From assembly GCF_001429605.1 (NCBI RefSeq), contig NZ_LMSS01000004.1:372001-436000 (forward strand): a DNA stretch of 64,000 bases, read 5' to 3'. The stretch comes from Phycicoccus sp. Soil802 (GTDB lineage: Bacteria > Actinomycetota > Actinomycetes > Actinomycetales > Dermatophilaceae). The position numbers and the translations under genes are program-made. The notes below the pieces were generated by a model, which searched no databases, was not told where the DNA came from, and saw only the letters and a program-made list of their open reading frames with translations. This document shows, in pieces, positions 1-8,018 of this stretch (the stretch's first letter is position 1; the number at the start of each line of letters is the position of its first letter).

Positions 1-1
1 G

Positions 2-295
2 CTCGTGGAGATGGACCGGGCCGACGTCCGCCGCGGCGTCGACGGCGAGACGCTGGCCGAGGTCGGCAGTCGTGCGGGGGAGTCCTTGCGCGAGGTGCTG
101 GACGACCTCGGCGACGACGAGTGCGTCGTCATCGTGGCGCACGGGGTCTCGAGCCGGGCCGCCATCGCCCACCTGCTCGGGATCGACCAGCACCTGGCCA
201 CCCATGCGCTGGCGACCATGGGCAACTGCCACTGGGCGGAGCTCAGGCAGAGCCGGATCGGGTGGCAGCTGAGCGCGTGGAACGCGCACGCCTGA
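2..295 (+). CDS. Histidine phosphatase family protein (C-terminal part)
   Basis: C-terminal end of a histidine-phosphatase (phosphoglycerate-mutase fold) protein. The frame is already open at the first bases, so the start and the N-terminal RHG catalytic motif lie outside the window. The stretch VVIVAHGVSSRAAIAHLLG contains the second catalytic His of the family, in a strand-AHG-helix context. The gene ends about 100 bases before tRNA-Ala; in many actinobacteria a phosphatase of this family follows rsfS/nadD and precedes this tRNA, so the neighbourhood looks ancestral. The substrate cannot be told from this fragment. Confidence 0.85.
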   Translation, partial: LVEMDRADVRRGVDGETLAEVGSRAGESLREVLDDLGDDECVVIVAHGVSSRAAIAHLLGIDQHLATHALATMGNCHWAELRQSRIGWQLSAWNAHA

Positions 296-298
296 CGC

Positions 299-316
299 GG
301 TGGACCCCGGTCCACC
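299..316 (+). terminator. Hairpin after the histidine phosphatase gene
   Basis: Perfect inverted repeat GGTGGACC-CC-GGTCCACC directly after the stop codon. There is no U-tract. It probably ends the upstream transcript before the tRNA. Confidence 0.45.
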
Positions 317-394
317 CGCCGATTTGGAGATTGGGTGGGGGTACTGGGTAAACTTCCGCAGTCCCCTCCGGGGGACATCCCCCTCGGGAGATCC

Positions 395-467
395 GGGGCT
401 GTGGCGCAGTTGGTAGCGCACTTCCATGGCATGGAAGGGGTCAGGGGTTCGAATCCCCTCAGCTCCA
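395..467 (+). tRNA. tRNA-Ala (anticodon GGC)
   Basis: All cloverleaf elements can be folded: acceptor GGGGCTG pairs with CAGCTCC (one G-T), D-stem GCGC/GCGC, anticodon stem CTTCC/GGAAG with loop ATGGCAT (anticodon GGC), T-stem AGGGG/CCCCT with loop TTCGAAT, discriminator A. CCA is not encoded. The 3' part from base 425 is duplicated exactly 4.5 kb downstream, so this gene is the apparent attachment site of an inserted cassette. Confidence 0.96.
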
Positions 468-468
468 C
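425..468 (+). repeat. Left attachment-site direct repeat (3' part of tRNA-Ala)
   Basis: These 44 bases, from the anticodon arm to just past the discriminator base, recur without mismatch at 4933-4976. The flanking bases differ on both sides (424 C versus 4932 G; 469 A versus 4977 C). A perfect duplication of a tRNA 3' end in direct orientation is the usual footprint of tyrosine-recombinase integration. Confidence 0.85.
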
Positions 469-478
469 AAATACGGAA

Positions 479-518
479 CGGCGCCTGACCTGCGAAATCG
501 CAGGTCAGGCGCCGTTTT
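479..518 (+). terminator. Rho-independent terminator of tRNA-Ala
   Basis: Perfect 16-bp stem (479-494 with 499-514, loop AAAT) followed by TTTT. This is the only terminator in the window with a clean T-run. If the att interpretation is right, it came with the inserted cassette. Confidence 0.9.
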
Positions 519-563
519 CGCTGGCCGTCGCCAGTTACTAGTTCCTGCGCCGGAAGCGCGATG

Positions 564-581
564 CTTGACTGACTGCTTGAC
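564..581 (+). repeat. Left copy of CTTGACNNACTGCTTGAC
   Basis: CTTGACTGACTGCTTGAC, matched 16 of 18 by CTTGACCAACTGCTTGAC at 4819-4836 in the same orientation. Each itself contains two CTTGAC units. The copy begins 96 bases inside the left att repeat. It may be an arm-type recombinase or excisionase site (inference). Confidence 0.5.
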
Positions 582-773
582 TTACACGTCCCGGGAGGGC
601 GCGTTTCGCCAGTCTCCACGGTCCCTGGGGGTCCCCTCACGTGCTTGGACGTCCGAAGTTCTCGCTGTCACTTCCCATGCCGGGAAGATGTCGGTCTGCG
701 GCACCAGGGCGTCCGTCTCTAGGCCGAACTCGCTTTGCCTCGCCCGGCATACCGCGCCCCATCAGGGACGACG

Positions 774-1466
774 TCACTGGAAGCCCACCGACGAGTCGTG
801 GCGCAGCAGTGCTCGCCCGACCACTGCCATGCCCACGGCGGTGAGGGACCACGCCACGAAGTCGACCTGAGGGCTTCCCAGGATGACCGTGGCCACGAAG
901 TGCAGCGGCTGCGAGACCGCGGTCACCCAGCCGGCCCACGCGGGGATCCGTCCAGAGCGCACGAGCGCGATCCCGAGCAGGACCGTCCCCGGGACGTGGC
1001 CCATGACGAAGATGCCGATCGCGATGTCGATGGTCGGATGTGCGGCCAGGAAGAGCGCAGTGGCCTGAGTGGTAGACAGGTCGGCTTCCTGCGCGCTCCA
1101 CAGGACCTGGTCAGAGGCCAGCATGATCCCTAGCGCGAGATAGCCGGGAACGGCGAGGCCCAGGGCCCACGTGGTGAGGCGAGGCGACGCGGCGCGACAG
1201 AGGCCGGCCGCTGTCATCACGCCTGGCACCAGGGTGAACACTGCGATGAACCCGAGCCACAGGACCGCGGACTGTGCACCGGGGTGGCGCCCGACCTCGG
1301 CGACGGTCTCCTCGGGTGATCCTGCGGTGTAGTAGGGAAGGATCAGGCGCAGCACGGCCACGGCCGCCGGTCCGAGCGGCAGGAGCAGCGCCGTCGCCCA
1401 GGTGCTGAAGGCTGGGGACGAGCGGCGGACAGGTGCGGCAGCGACGTCCGACGTGCGGGTGCTCAT
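774..1466 (-). CDS. Polytopic membrane protein of unknown function
   Basis: A 230-residue protein not matched here to a named family. After a short Ala/Arg/Ser N-terminus there are about six hydrophobic segments, including a first helix near residues 22-45, pairs around 65-85 and 95-115, and C-terminal helices around 150-215; the cytoplasmic-looking tail is short. The ATG overlaps the stop of the upstream membrane gene by four bases (1463-1466), so the two are coupled. It lies inside the tRNA-Ala cassette, divergent from a histidine kinase, and may be a target or accessory of that system (inference from position only). Confidence 0.7.
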   Translation of the reverse strand: MSTRTSDVAAAPVRRSSPAFSTWATALLLPLGPAAVAVLRLILPYYTAGSPEETVAEVGRHPGAQSAVLWLGFIAVFTLVPGVMTAAGLCRAASPRLTTWALGLAVPGYLALGIMLASDQVLWSAQEADLSTTQATALFLAAHPTIDIAIGIFVMGHVPGTVLLGIALVRSGRIPAWAGWVTAVSQPLHFVATVILGSPQVDFVAWSLTAVGMAVVGRALLRHDSSVGFQ

Positions 1467-1825
1467 GACGTCACGATCCGGGCGTCGGTACGACCGATGA
1501 GCAAGATGCCCATGACGGTCAGCACCACCGTGGCGGCGGCAGCGGCCTGCGCCGTTGCGGGTACGTCGTCGACCAAGAACGCAGGCAGGGCGGCGACGGC
1601 GGAGAGCGCCCGCAGGCCCACGAGGAGACGGATCGGGCGGCTGCCGTCTCGGAAGGCCCGGATCACGAGCGCCAGGCTGATCAGGCCCAGCGCTGTAACC
1701 AGGGCGGCGACGGAGTAGGGCGGGGTGTTGCCGTCAGTGAGCAGGAGCATCGAGCAGTCGGCCAGCGACAGCAGGCCGAGGATGCCTAGTCCCGCGCGAC
1801 GGCTGGTGGCGGTCGAGGAATGCAT
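1463..1825 (-). CDS. Small membrane protein of unknown function
   Basis: A 120-residue protein with four predicted hydrophobic helices (about residues 12-30, 38-57, 66-84 and 92-112) and a short polar C-terminus. No known family recognised. It is first in a two-gene leftward operon with the next membrane gene (ATGA overlap). Just upstream, on the other side of a perfect 25-bp palindrome, a histidine kinase gene starts in the opposite direction, so both transcription units may share one operator. Confidence 0.65.
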   Translation of the reverse strand: MHSSTATSRRAGLGILGLLSLADCSMLLLTDGNTPPYSVAALVTALGLISLALVIRAFRDGSRPIRLLVGLRALSAVAALPAFLVDDVPATAQAAAAATVVLTVMGILLIGRTDARIVTS

Positions 1826-1924
1826 GGTGGTTCCTTTCGAGAGAGGTGGTGCTCTCGACGATCCGCCGACGGCCTACCCGTCCAGAAGGGCAGCCGTGCC
1901 CCCGTGACCGGGTGATTGCCCGGA

Positions 1925-1949
1925 CAGGTCGGGAAGATTTCCCGACCTG
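1925..1949. promoter_or_regulatory. 25-bp perfect palindrome between divergent genes (candidate operator)
   Basis: CAGGTCGGGAA-GAT-TTCCCGACCTG: perfect 11-bp arms around a 3-base centre, between a leftward gene starting at 1825 and a rightward kinase gene starting at 2001. The genes diverge here, so it is not a terminator. Symmetry and size fit a dimeric LuxR-type response regulator or repressor site; the cognate candidate is the response regulator at 3932-4591. Confidence 0.6.
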
Positions 1950-2000
1950 CCTGGATGGTCACTCGGTATCGTCGTTCACGGCGCGAGCGAGGAGATGCCG

Positions 2001-3935
2001 ATGGGCGTGCGATGGCTCGGGGCGGGGCTTGGAGCGGGGGCTGTCCTGGCGTCCGCCGGGGCCGTCGTTGCGACGACGGCAGCGCACTGGTCGTTCGCCC
2101 AGGCCCTCGATGCGTTCGTGGTCAGCAACGTGGTCATCGGGGTGAGCTTCGCCCTCTGTGGTGCGCTGATCGCGTGGCACCGTCCGCGCCTGTTGCTCGG
2201 GTGGCTCTACGTCGTGGGTGGCTCCTGCCAGGTGCTGTCCGGCCTCGCCGCACCGCTCGGTCAGGTTCTCCACGATCAGGGCGCGCCGGTCTGGATCGTG
2301 CGCCTGGACATGACGGTGTTCAACTGGGCCTGGCCGGTCAACATCGGACTGGCCATCCCGCTGTCGTTGTTCCTGCTGCCGGATGGGCGGCTGAGGTCGG
2401 GGCGCTGGTTCCAGGTCGCCGCGGCTGTCGCGGTCACCTCGCCGCTGTTCCTGCTGGAGGTGGGGCTGGGAACGGAAACACCACCGGGTATGCCGCCTGC
2501 TTACCTCGCATTGGCGCGGTACGACGAACTTGCCTGGCTCTGGACGGTGAGCGAGGTGCGCTGGGTGCTGTCGGTGTTGATTGGCTTGGGCTGCATGGTG
2601 TTCCGCTATCGCAGGGGAGACGAGGTGGTTCGTCGTCAACTGCTCTGGCTGGTCCTCGCGGCCGCCGTGATCGTCGTGGCAGTGACGCCGTGGGCGCTGG
2701 TCGCCGGGACGCCGCTCCTCGTCCTCTTCACGATCCCGCTGCTCCCAGCGGCGGTGGCAGTCGCCGTGCTGCGCCACGGACTGCTCGACATCAAGCTCGT
2801 CGTCAGCCGCGTCGTCACCTACGCGCTGCTCTCCGGCCTTGTGCTGGCAGCCTACGCCGGGCTCGTCGTGGTGCTCTCGGGAGTCGCGTCGGCGCTGCTG
2901 GTGGCACTGCTCGCACTGCCCGTCCGCGCCACGCTCCAGGCCGCGATCGACAGGCTGCTCTACGGCGAGCGCGGCAACCCGGTCCGCGTGGCGTCCCGCG
3001 TCGGCCAGTCACTCTCCGGTGGCCTGTCCGAGACCCTAGAAGAGGTTCGCGCCGCATTGCGGCTGCCCTACGTCGCGGTGGTGGTCGGCGATGAGATCCG
3101 CGCGGCAGGCGGCACGCCCGGTGGGTCAACGGCGACACTGCCACTCGAGGGTGGTGTGTTGGTCGTTGGCCTGCGCGGCGGGGAGCGCCGACTCTCCGCC
3201 GCCGACGCGAACATCCTCCGGATGCTCTCCGGTCCGCTGTCGACCGCACTCCACGCCACCGACCTGCTGCGCGAGCTCAAGATCTCACGGGAACGGCTGG
3301 TCCTGGCCGAGGAGGAGGAGCGGCGGCGCCTGAGACGAGAGCTGCACGATGGTCTTGGGCCGTTGCTCACCGGGGTCGCGCTGTCCGCCGACATGGCCCA
3401 CAACCTGGCCACCGCCACGGCGAGCCCCAGCGCCGATGCCGACGGGCGGCTGTTGGAGCGTCTCGACGCAGTGCGCAGCGACTCCCGGACTGCGATCCGG
3501 GAGGTGCGGCGCATCGTCGACAACCTGGGGTCCCCGGCGCTGGACGAGCTCGGCCTCGCCGAAGCGCTGCGGATCCGTGCGGCGCGGACGACCCGGCGGG
3601 CCGACGGCTCCGACCTGCTCGTGCAGGTCGAGATCCCTGCGGACCTGCCGCGGATGCCGGCGGCGGTCGAGCTCGCGGTGTACCGCATTGCCACGGAGGC
3701 GCTGACCAACGTGGTCCGCCACTCGAGCGCGTCAACCGTCCGTCTGCGGCTGGTCTGGGACGGGGAGCTGCGCTGCGAGGTGCTCGACGACGGCGCCGTC
3801 AACGGCAGCTGGCGTTCCGGGGTGGGCATCAGCTCGATGCGCGAACGGGCGGCGGAGCTCGGGGGACGCTGCGACGTGGGTTCGGGTCCCGATGGTGGAC
3901 ACGTACGGATCTCGGTACCCGTGGCGGCCCGATGA
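2001..3935 (+). CDS. Membrane sensor histidine kinase (HisKA_3 family)
   Basis: Sensor kinase of a NarL-type two-component system. The first 290 or so residues contain about eight hydrophobic helices. A soluble region with the actinobacterial motif DRLLYGERGNP follows, then a GAF-like stretch, then the HisKA_3 dimerisation box with phospho-acceptor His449 in ELHDGLG. The C-terminal HATPase has the N-box EALTNVVRHS and the G-box GVGISSMRERA. I chose ATG 2001 over ATG 1995: GAGGAG at 1989-1994 abuts the earlier codon but lies six bases from 2001. The stop overlaps the response regulator start (ATGA). The ligand is unknown. Confidence 0.93.
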   Translation: MGVRWLGAGLGAGAVLASAGAVVATTAAHWSFAQALDAFVVSNVVIGVSFALCGALIAWHRPRLLLGWLYVVGGSCQVLSGLAAPLGQVLHDQGAPVWIVRLDMTVFNWAWPVNIGLAIPLSLFLLPDGRLRSGRWFQVAAAVAVTSPLFLLEVGLGTETPPGMPPAYLALARYDELAWLWTVSEVRWVLSVLIGLGCMVFRYRRGDEVVRRQLLWLVLAAAVIVVAVTPWALVAGTPLLVLFTIPLLPAAVAVAVLRHGLLDIKLVVSRVVTYALLSGLVLAAYAGLVVVLSGVASALLVALLALPVRATLQAAIDRLLYGERGNPVRVASRVGQSLSGGLSETLEEVRAALRLPYVAVVVGDEIRAAGGTPGGSTATLPLEGGVLVVGLRGGERRLSAADANILRMLSGPLSTALHATDLLRELKISRERLVLAEEEERRRLRRELHDGLGPLLTGVALSADMAHNLATATASPSADADGRLLERLDAVRSDSRTAIREVRRIVDNLGSPALDELGLAEALRIRAARTTRRADGSDLLVQVEIPADLPRMPAAVELAVYRIATEALTNVVRHSSASTVRLRLVWDGELRCEVLDDGAVNGSWRSGVGISSMRERAAELGGRCDVGSGPDGGHVRISVPVAAR

Positions 3936-4591
3936 TCAGCGTCCTGGTCGTCGACGACCACCCCGTCGTGCGCTCCGGGCTGTCCGGAGTGCTGTCGACC
4001 CTGGCCGGTTTCGAGGTCGTGGGGGTTGCCGGCGACGGAGCCGAGGCGGTGCGCGAAACCGTGCTGCACCGACCCGACGTGGTCCTGATGGACCTGCAGA
4101 TGCCGGGGATGGACGGACTGGCCGCCATTCGCGAAATCGCCCGCTTCGCACCGACAACGCGGGTCTGCGTGCTGACCATGTTCGACGACGACGACTCGCT
4201 CTTCGCCGCGATGCGCGCTGGCGCCCATGGCTACCTGCTGAAGGGTGCCGAGCAGGAAGAGATCGCCCGCGCTGTGCGTGCGATCGCGGCCGGTGAGGTG
4301 ATCTTCGGGCCCGGAGTCGCCGAGCGCGTCCTGCACCAGATCAACACGCCCGCTGCTCGCACGTCTGCTCCGTTCCCCTCGCTGACTGCCCGCGAGCTGG
4401 AGGTGCTGGAGCTGCTCGCGGCGGCGCTCCCGACCAGCACCATCGCGGACCGGCTGCAGCTCGCGCCCAAGACGGTGAGCAACCACGTCTCGAACATCCT
4501 CACCAAGCTGCAGGTCGTCGACCGGACCCAGGCGGCAGTCCTGGCTCGCGACGCCGGACTCGGATACGACCCGGGCAACCACCCTCGATGA
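3932..4591 (+). CDS. NarL/FixJ-family response regulator
   Basis: A 219-residue DNA-binding response regulator. The receiver domain (1-120) shows the acidic pair in VLVVDDHPVVRSGL, phospho-acceptor Asp54 in VLMDLQMPGMDG, and Lys in GYLLKG. The LuxR-type helix-turn-helix lies near residues 150-210 (LTARELEVLELLAA, then TVSNHVSNILTKL). It overlaps the kinase gene by four bases, so it is the kinase's partner. The 25-bp palindrome upstream of the kinase is a plausible autoregulatory site. It is the last gene of the tRNA-Ala cassette. Confidence 0.95.
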   Translation: MISVLVVDDHPVVRSGLSGVLSTLAGFEVVGVAGDGAEAVRETVLHRPDVVLMDLQMPGMDGLAAIREIARFAPTTRVCVLTMFDDDDSLFAAMRAGAHGYLLKGAEQEEIARAVRAIAAGEVIFGPGVAERVLHQINTPAARTSAPFPSLTARELEVLELLAAALPTSTIADRLQLAPKTVSNHVSNILTKLQVVDRTQAAVLARDAGLGYDPGNHPR

Positions 4592-4932
4592 GGCCAGCGT
4601 TCGCGAAGGATGAGCGACGCCGTCCGGACTGAGGGTGGGCGCGTCGACGAGGAGTGTTGACGACACCTGGCCGACGCCATGAGGCCCGGCCAGCCACCCG
4701 GCATACGACCCGGTGTGGTCCTAGGGCCTATTCGATGCACCGTGCGACATCGCGCGCACTTTATCCCCGCTGGTGTCTGCCCCCGCACTCCATGGGGCGC
4801 GGGTGGCCCAAACGGATACTTGACCAACTGCTTGACAACGGCGGCGGGTTTCGGCGCATTTTGGGGGACGTTGGGGGAATGCGTCGTGCTCAGGGTGGAC
4901 GGTCTGGGACACCGGTGGACGTGCCGGAGGTG
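4592..4932. other. Gene-free right end of the cassette
   Basis: No convincing gene in either strand. It contains one CGGCATAC octamer (4699), the right CTTGAC-type repeat and then the tRNA fragment. Frames running through the tRNA fragment give the familiar false peptides read from tRNA genes. No integrase remnant could be recognised. Confidence 0.6.
4819..4836 (+). repeat. Right copy of CTTGACNNACTGCTTGAC
   Basis: CTTGACCAACTGCTTGAC, the same orientation as the copy at 564-581 and 96 bases before the right att repeat. The near-equal offsets from both att sites suggest a recombination function rather than chance. Confidence 0.5.
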
Positions 4933-4977
<45 letters not shown>

Positions 4978-4982
4978 GGACA

Positions 4983-5028
4983 CGAGATGGCCCCTGGCCA
5001 GCGGAAACGCTGGTCAGGGGCCATCTCG
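4983..5028 (+). terminator. Long hairpin after the tRNA fragment
   Basis: A 21-bp stem (4983-5003 with 5008-5028) with one G-T wobble and loop GAAA, without a T-run. It sits where the ancestral tRNA-Ala terminator would be and also faces the end of the leftward TetR operon, so it may act in both directions. Confidence 0.7.
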
Positions 5029-5098
5029 CTTGCCACCGCTCATGAGATCCGACAGGAGCACGCGCAAAGCGAGCGATTCGGTGCTGACTGCCGACGCA

Positions 5099-5701
5099 TC
5101 ACGCGCGTAGCAGGACCCGGACCTGATCTCGTATCTCGTGCACGAGGTCGTCGGCGGGGTTGGCGATGTTGATGGTCGCGGCCATGCTGACGAACATGAT
5201 CGCGGAGACGATGTGCGCGAGGGTGGCGGCCTCGTCGGAGTGGATGCGATCGTCCCGTTGCAGCACGTCGGCGATCGCCTTTTCGGTCTGCACGGTCAGG
5301 TTGAGCGCGTCGCGGTGGTGCGGTTCCTCGGGGTCGCCGAAGACGATCTCCCGGAGGTAGGTCCGTCCGTTGTCGACCTGTTTGCGGTTGCACTCCACGA
5401 CCGGGCGGACGATCGCCATCACCGCGTCGAGCAGGTCGGGGGTGGTCTCGGCCGCCGTCCTGCCCTGGGTCAGCGCATCGGCGTAGGCCGAGTTCTGCAC
5501 GAGCAGCAGGAGCTCGCCCTTGTTCTTGGCGTAGAGGAACAACGTGCCCGCACCGATGTCGGCCTTGTCGGCGATCTCCTGGGCGGTGACCTCGTCGACT
5601 CCGCGCTCGGCGAAGAGTTCCCGTGCGGCGGCGGTGATGCGGTCGAGCTTCTGCTGTTTGTTCCGCTCACGCCGTCCGACGGATTGGGAGGTGAGTGGCA
5701 T
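5099..5701 (-). CDS. TetR/AcrR-family transcriptional regulator
   Basis: A 200-residue TetR-type repressor. The N-terminal helix-turn-helix covers about residues 20-60 (ITAAARELFAERGVDEVTAQ, then IGAGTLFLYAKNKGEL). The C-terminal ligand and dimer domain is divergent. It is the third gene of a leftward run with an alpha/beta hydrolase and an MDR oxidoreductase, and may repress that operon: an inverted TGAG-N4-CTCA repeat sits right after the -10 of the promoter near 7790. The inducer is unknown. Confidence 0.9.
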   Translation of the reverse strand: MPLTSQSVGRRERNKQQKLDRITAAARELFAERGVDEVTAQEIADKADIGAGTLFLYAKNKGELLLLVQNSAYADALTQGRTAAETTPDLLDAVMAIVRPVVECNRKQVDNGRTYLREIVFGDPEEPHHRDALNLTVQTEKAIADVLQRDDRIHSDEAATLAHIVSAIMFVSMAATINIANPADDLVHEIRDQVRVLLRA

Positions 5702-5851
5702 GGCTGCCGCCCTTCTCTGCGGTGTGGGCTCCTGGGGGTGGGCTCGAATGTGCCGGCGCTCATTCTTCCACGGCGGTGAGAGGAGCCCTCATGTCGCGGA
5801 GCTCCGGGTAGAGCGCGCCGACCGGTCCGGCGAGCTTGGTCGCCCGGATGG

Positions 5852-6718
5852 TCAGCGGGCGAGGAACTCGAGGGCGACCGGGACGAATCTGTCGTGGAAC
5901 TGGAAGATGCCACCGTGGCCGGAGTCGGGGTAGATGACCAGCTCGGAGCCCTTGATGCGCCGGTGCAGGTCTTCGGAGAGCACCGAGGGCACCATCCGGT
6001 CGTGGTCCCCGTTGGCGATCAGGGTGGGCTGGCTGATCTTCGACAGGTCGGCGGCGGGCGAGCGTCCCCACTTCTTGATCGCCTTGAGCTGGGTCTGGAA
6101 CGCCTTGACCGCGACCGGCTTGTCACGGTCAGTGGTGCGCTCCTTGAGGCGCTGCACGAACGCGCGGGCGGCGGGCTTGCCCGTGGCGTTGCGGTTGAAG
6201 AAGAGGAACTCCTTCGGGTCCGACCGGGTCACGGCGGCCCGGAGGATGTCGTAGTAGGTGACGCCGGCGACCTTGTCCATGTCCTTGCCGCCAGCGGGAC
6301 CGGTGCCGGTGAGGATGAGCTTGCGGACGAGGCCGGGGTGCTTCACCACCAGGGCTTGGGCGACCATGCCGCCGAGGGAGAAGGAGAAGATGTCGACCTG
6401 GTCGAAGCCGAGCGCCTTGATGAAGGTCACCGCGTCGTCGGCCATCGCCTCGATGCTGTCGGGAACGGTGCCGGTCGAGGCTCCGACGCCGCGGTTGTCG
6501 AAGGTGATGACGTGGTGCTGGGCGGCGATCGGGTCGATGATCCGGGGGTCCCAGTTGTCGAGGTTCGCGGCGAGGTGGACGAAGAAGACGACGGGGATCC
6601 CGCCCTTCGGCCCCAGCTCGCGGTAGGCGTAGGTCACGCCGCCGGCGTGGATGGTCTGGGCGGGCGCGTCCTTGTAGGTCGTGATGACGTCGTCCTGTGC
6701 GTGGTTGTTCGTGCTCAT
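5852..6718 (-). CDS. Alpha/beta hydrolase
   Basis: A 288-residue alpha/beta-hydrolase fold protein. The nucleophile elbow reads FSFSLGG, with Ser in place of the usual first Gly of GxSxG; the oxyanion strand is VVFFVHLAANLDNWD. The acid is probably in NGDHDRMVP and the catalytic His in DSGHGG near the C-terminus. The family includes non-haem chloroperoxidase-like and lactone hydrolases; the substrate is not predictable. GGAG lies six bases before the ATG. It is 40 bases downstream of the oxidoreductase gene, so the two are one operon, ending with tetR. Confidence 0.88.
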   Translation of the reverse strand: MSTNNHAQDDVITTYKDAPAQTIHAGGVTYAYRELGPKGGIPVVFFVHLAANLDNWDPRIIDPIAAQHHVITFDNRGVGASTGTVPDSIEAMADDAVTFIKALGFDQVDIFSFSLGGMVAQALVVKHPGLVRKLILTGTGPAGGKDMDKVAGVTYYDILRAAVTRSDPKEFLFFNRNATGKPAARAFVQRLKERTTDRDKPVAVKAFQTQLKAIKKWGRSPAADLSKISQPTLIANGDHDRMVPSVLSEDLHRRIKGSELVIYPDSGHGGIFQFHDRFVPVALEFLAR

Positions 6719-6757
6719 GATGTTCTCCGGTGTCCTGGTGGGTGATGAGATGGCTTG

Positions 6758-7753
6758 TCAGGCCCTGCTGATGACGGCCTTGCCGCGGATGCCGCCCTTG
6801 TCGAGCGACTGAACTGCCTGCACGGTCTGGTCGAAGTCGAAGACCCGTCCGACGACGGGCCGCAGCGCGCCGGCATCGACGACGTCGGTGATGTGGCGAA
6901 GCTGGTCGCCGCTGGCGCGCATGAAGAGGAACTCGTACGTGACGCCCAGGCCCCTCGCCTGGCGGCGGATGCGGCTGCTGAGGGCAGTCGTCGCCAGCCG
7001 GAGGATCGGGTTCGCGCCGAGCTCGCGGGCAAACGCCGCGTCGGGTGGCCCGGCGATCCCGATCGCCTTGCCGCCGGGACGCAGCACGCGGAGCGACTTC
7101 TCGAGGTTCTTCCCGCCGAGGCTGTCCAGCACGAGGTCGTACCCGTCGAGAAGCTGTTCGAAGTCCTGGCTGCGGTAGTCGACGACCACGTCCGCCCCGA
7201 GCGCGCGCACGAAGTCGACGTTGCCGGTGCTGACCGTGGTGGCGACCGTGGCACCGAGGTGCTTGGCGAGCTGGATCGCGATCGTCCCCACTCCGCCGGC
7301 GCCGCCGTGGATGAGGACCCGTTGCCCCGGTTGCAGGTTGCCTCGCTCGACGAGGGCCTGCCAAGCAGTCAAGGCGACCAGCGGTAGCGAGGCCGCTTCC
7401 TCGAAGCTGAGGGACGCCGGCTTGAGCGCCAGATCGGCCTCGGCCACCGCGATGCGTTCCGCGAAGGCTCCGATGCGGTCCTTGTCGGGGCGGGCGTACA
7501 CCTCGTCGCCGAGCCTGAAGCCCTGCACCTTCGCGCCGACGCCGATCACCGTTCCCGCGACGTCGTTGCCCAGGATCTGCGGCAGCTGGTACGGGAGGAT
7601 CTGCTTGAACTCGCCCGTCCGGATCTTCTCGTCGAGCATGTTGAGCCCGGCAGCCCGGACCTGGACGAGCACGTCGTGCTCTCCGACCATGGGCTCGGGG
7701 ACATCCGCCTCCTGCAACGGACCCTGGTACTGCGTGATGACGAACGCTCGCAT
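6758..7753 (-). CDS. NADP-dependent quinone-oxidoreductase-like enzyme (MDR family)
   Basis: A 331-residue medium-chain reductase. The GroES-like N-terminal half contains ILGNDVAGTVIGVG; the Rossmann half has the nucleotide loop HGGAGGVGTIAIQLAKHLGA. The zinc ligands of classical alcohol dehydrogenases are missing, which places it with quinone oxidoreductase/enoyl-reductase types. It heads the leftward operon with the hydrolase and TetR genes. AGGAG lies six bases before the ATG. Regulation by the TetR protein of the operon is likely but inferred. Confidence 0.92.
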   Translation of the reverse strand: MRAFVITQYQGPLQEADVPEPMVGEHDVLVQVRAAGLNMLDEKIRTGEFKQILPYQLPQILGNDVAGTVIGVGAKVQGFRLGDEVYARPDKDRIGAFAERIAVAEADLALKPASLSFEEAASLPLVALTAWQALVERGNLQPGQRVLIHGGAGGVGTIAIQLAKHLGATVATTVSTGNVDFVRALGADVVVDYRSQDFEQLLDGYDLVLDSLGGKNLEKSLRVLRPGGKAIGIAGPPDAAFARELGANPILRLATTALSSRIRRQARGLGVTYEFLFMRASGDQLRHITDVVDAGALRPVVGRVFDFDQTVQAVQSLDKGGIRGKAVISRA

Positions 7754-7777
7754 GCTGACTCCTGGACAACGATAATA

Positions 7778-7818
7778 TGAGTAGCCTCAATAATGAACAC
7801 ACTCAGGTTTGTTGTCAA
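7778..7818 (-). promoter_or_regulatory. Promoter and candidate TetR operator of the oxidoreductase operon
   Basis: On the minus strand a consensus -35 TTGACA (7818-7813) is 17 bases from CATTAT (7795-7790). Immediately downstream, covering the likely start of transcription, is an A/T-rich inverted repeat centred on TGAG-TAGC-CTCA (7778-7789). Unusually A/T-rich for this genome. The position fits a repressor site. Confidence 0.6.
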
Positions 7819-8018
7819 GCGAAGGTCGTCCAGGTTGCTGCTCACCGGGGGGATGAGCTCGGAATTCGCCCATCGCCTCGCTGGCCTCTCGACGGGTATC
7901 CTCCGAAACGGAGGCTCATCCCAGACCCCGATGAGCAGGTTTGGCAACCCACCTCCGCTCGGTGTCCACCGAGGCAGCGCCTGCTCGTCACGGCAGTTCA
8001 ATGACGGTTGGAGGCACC

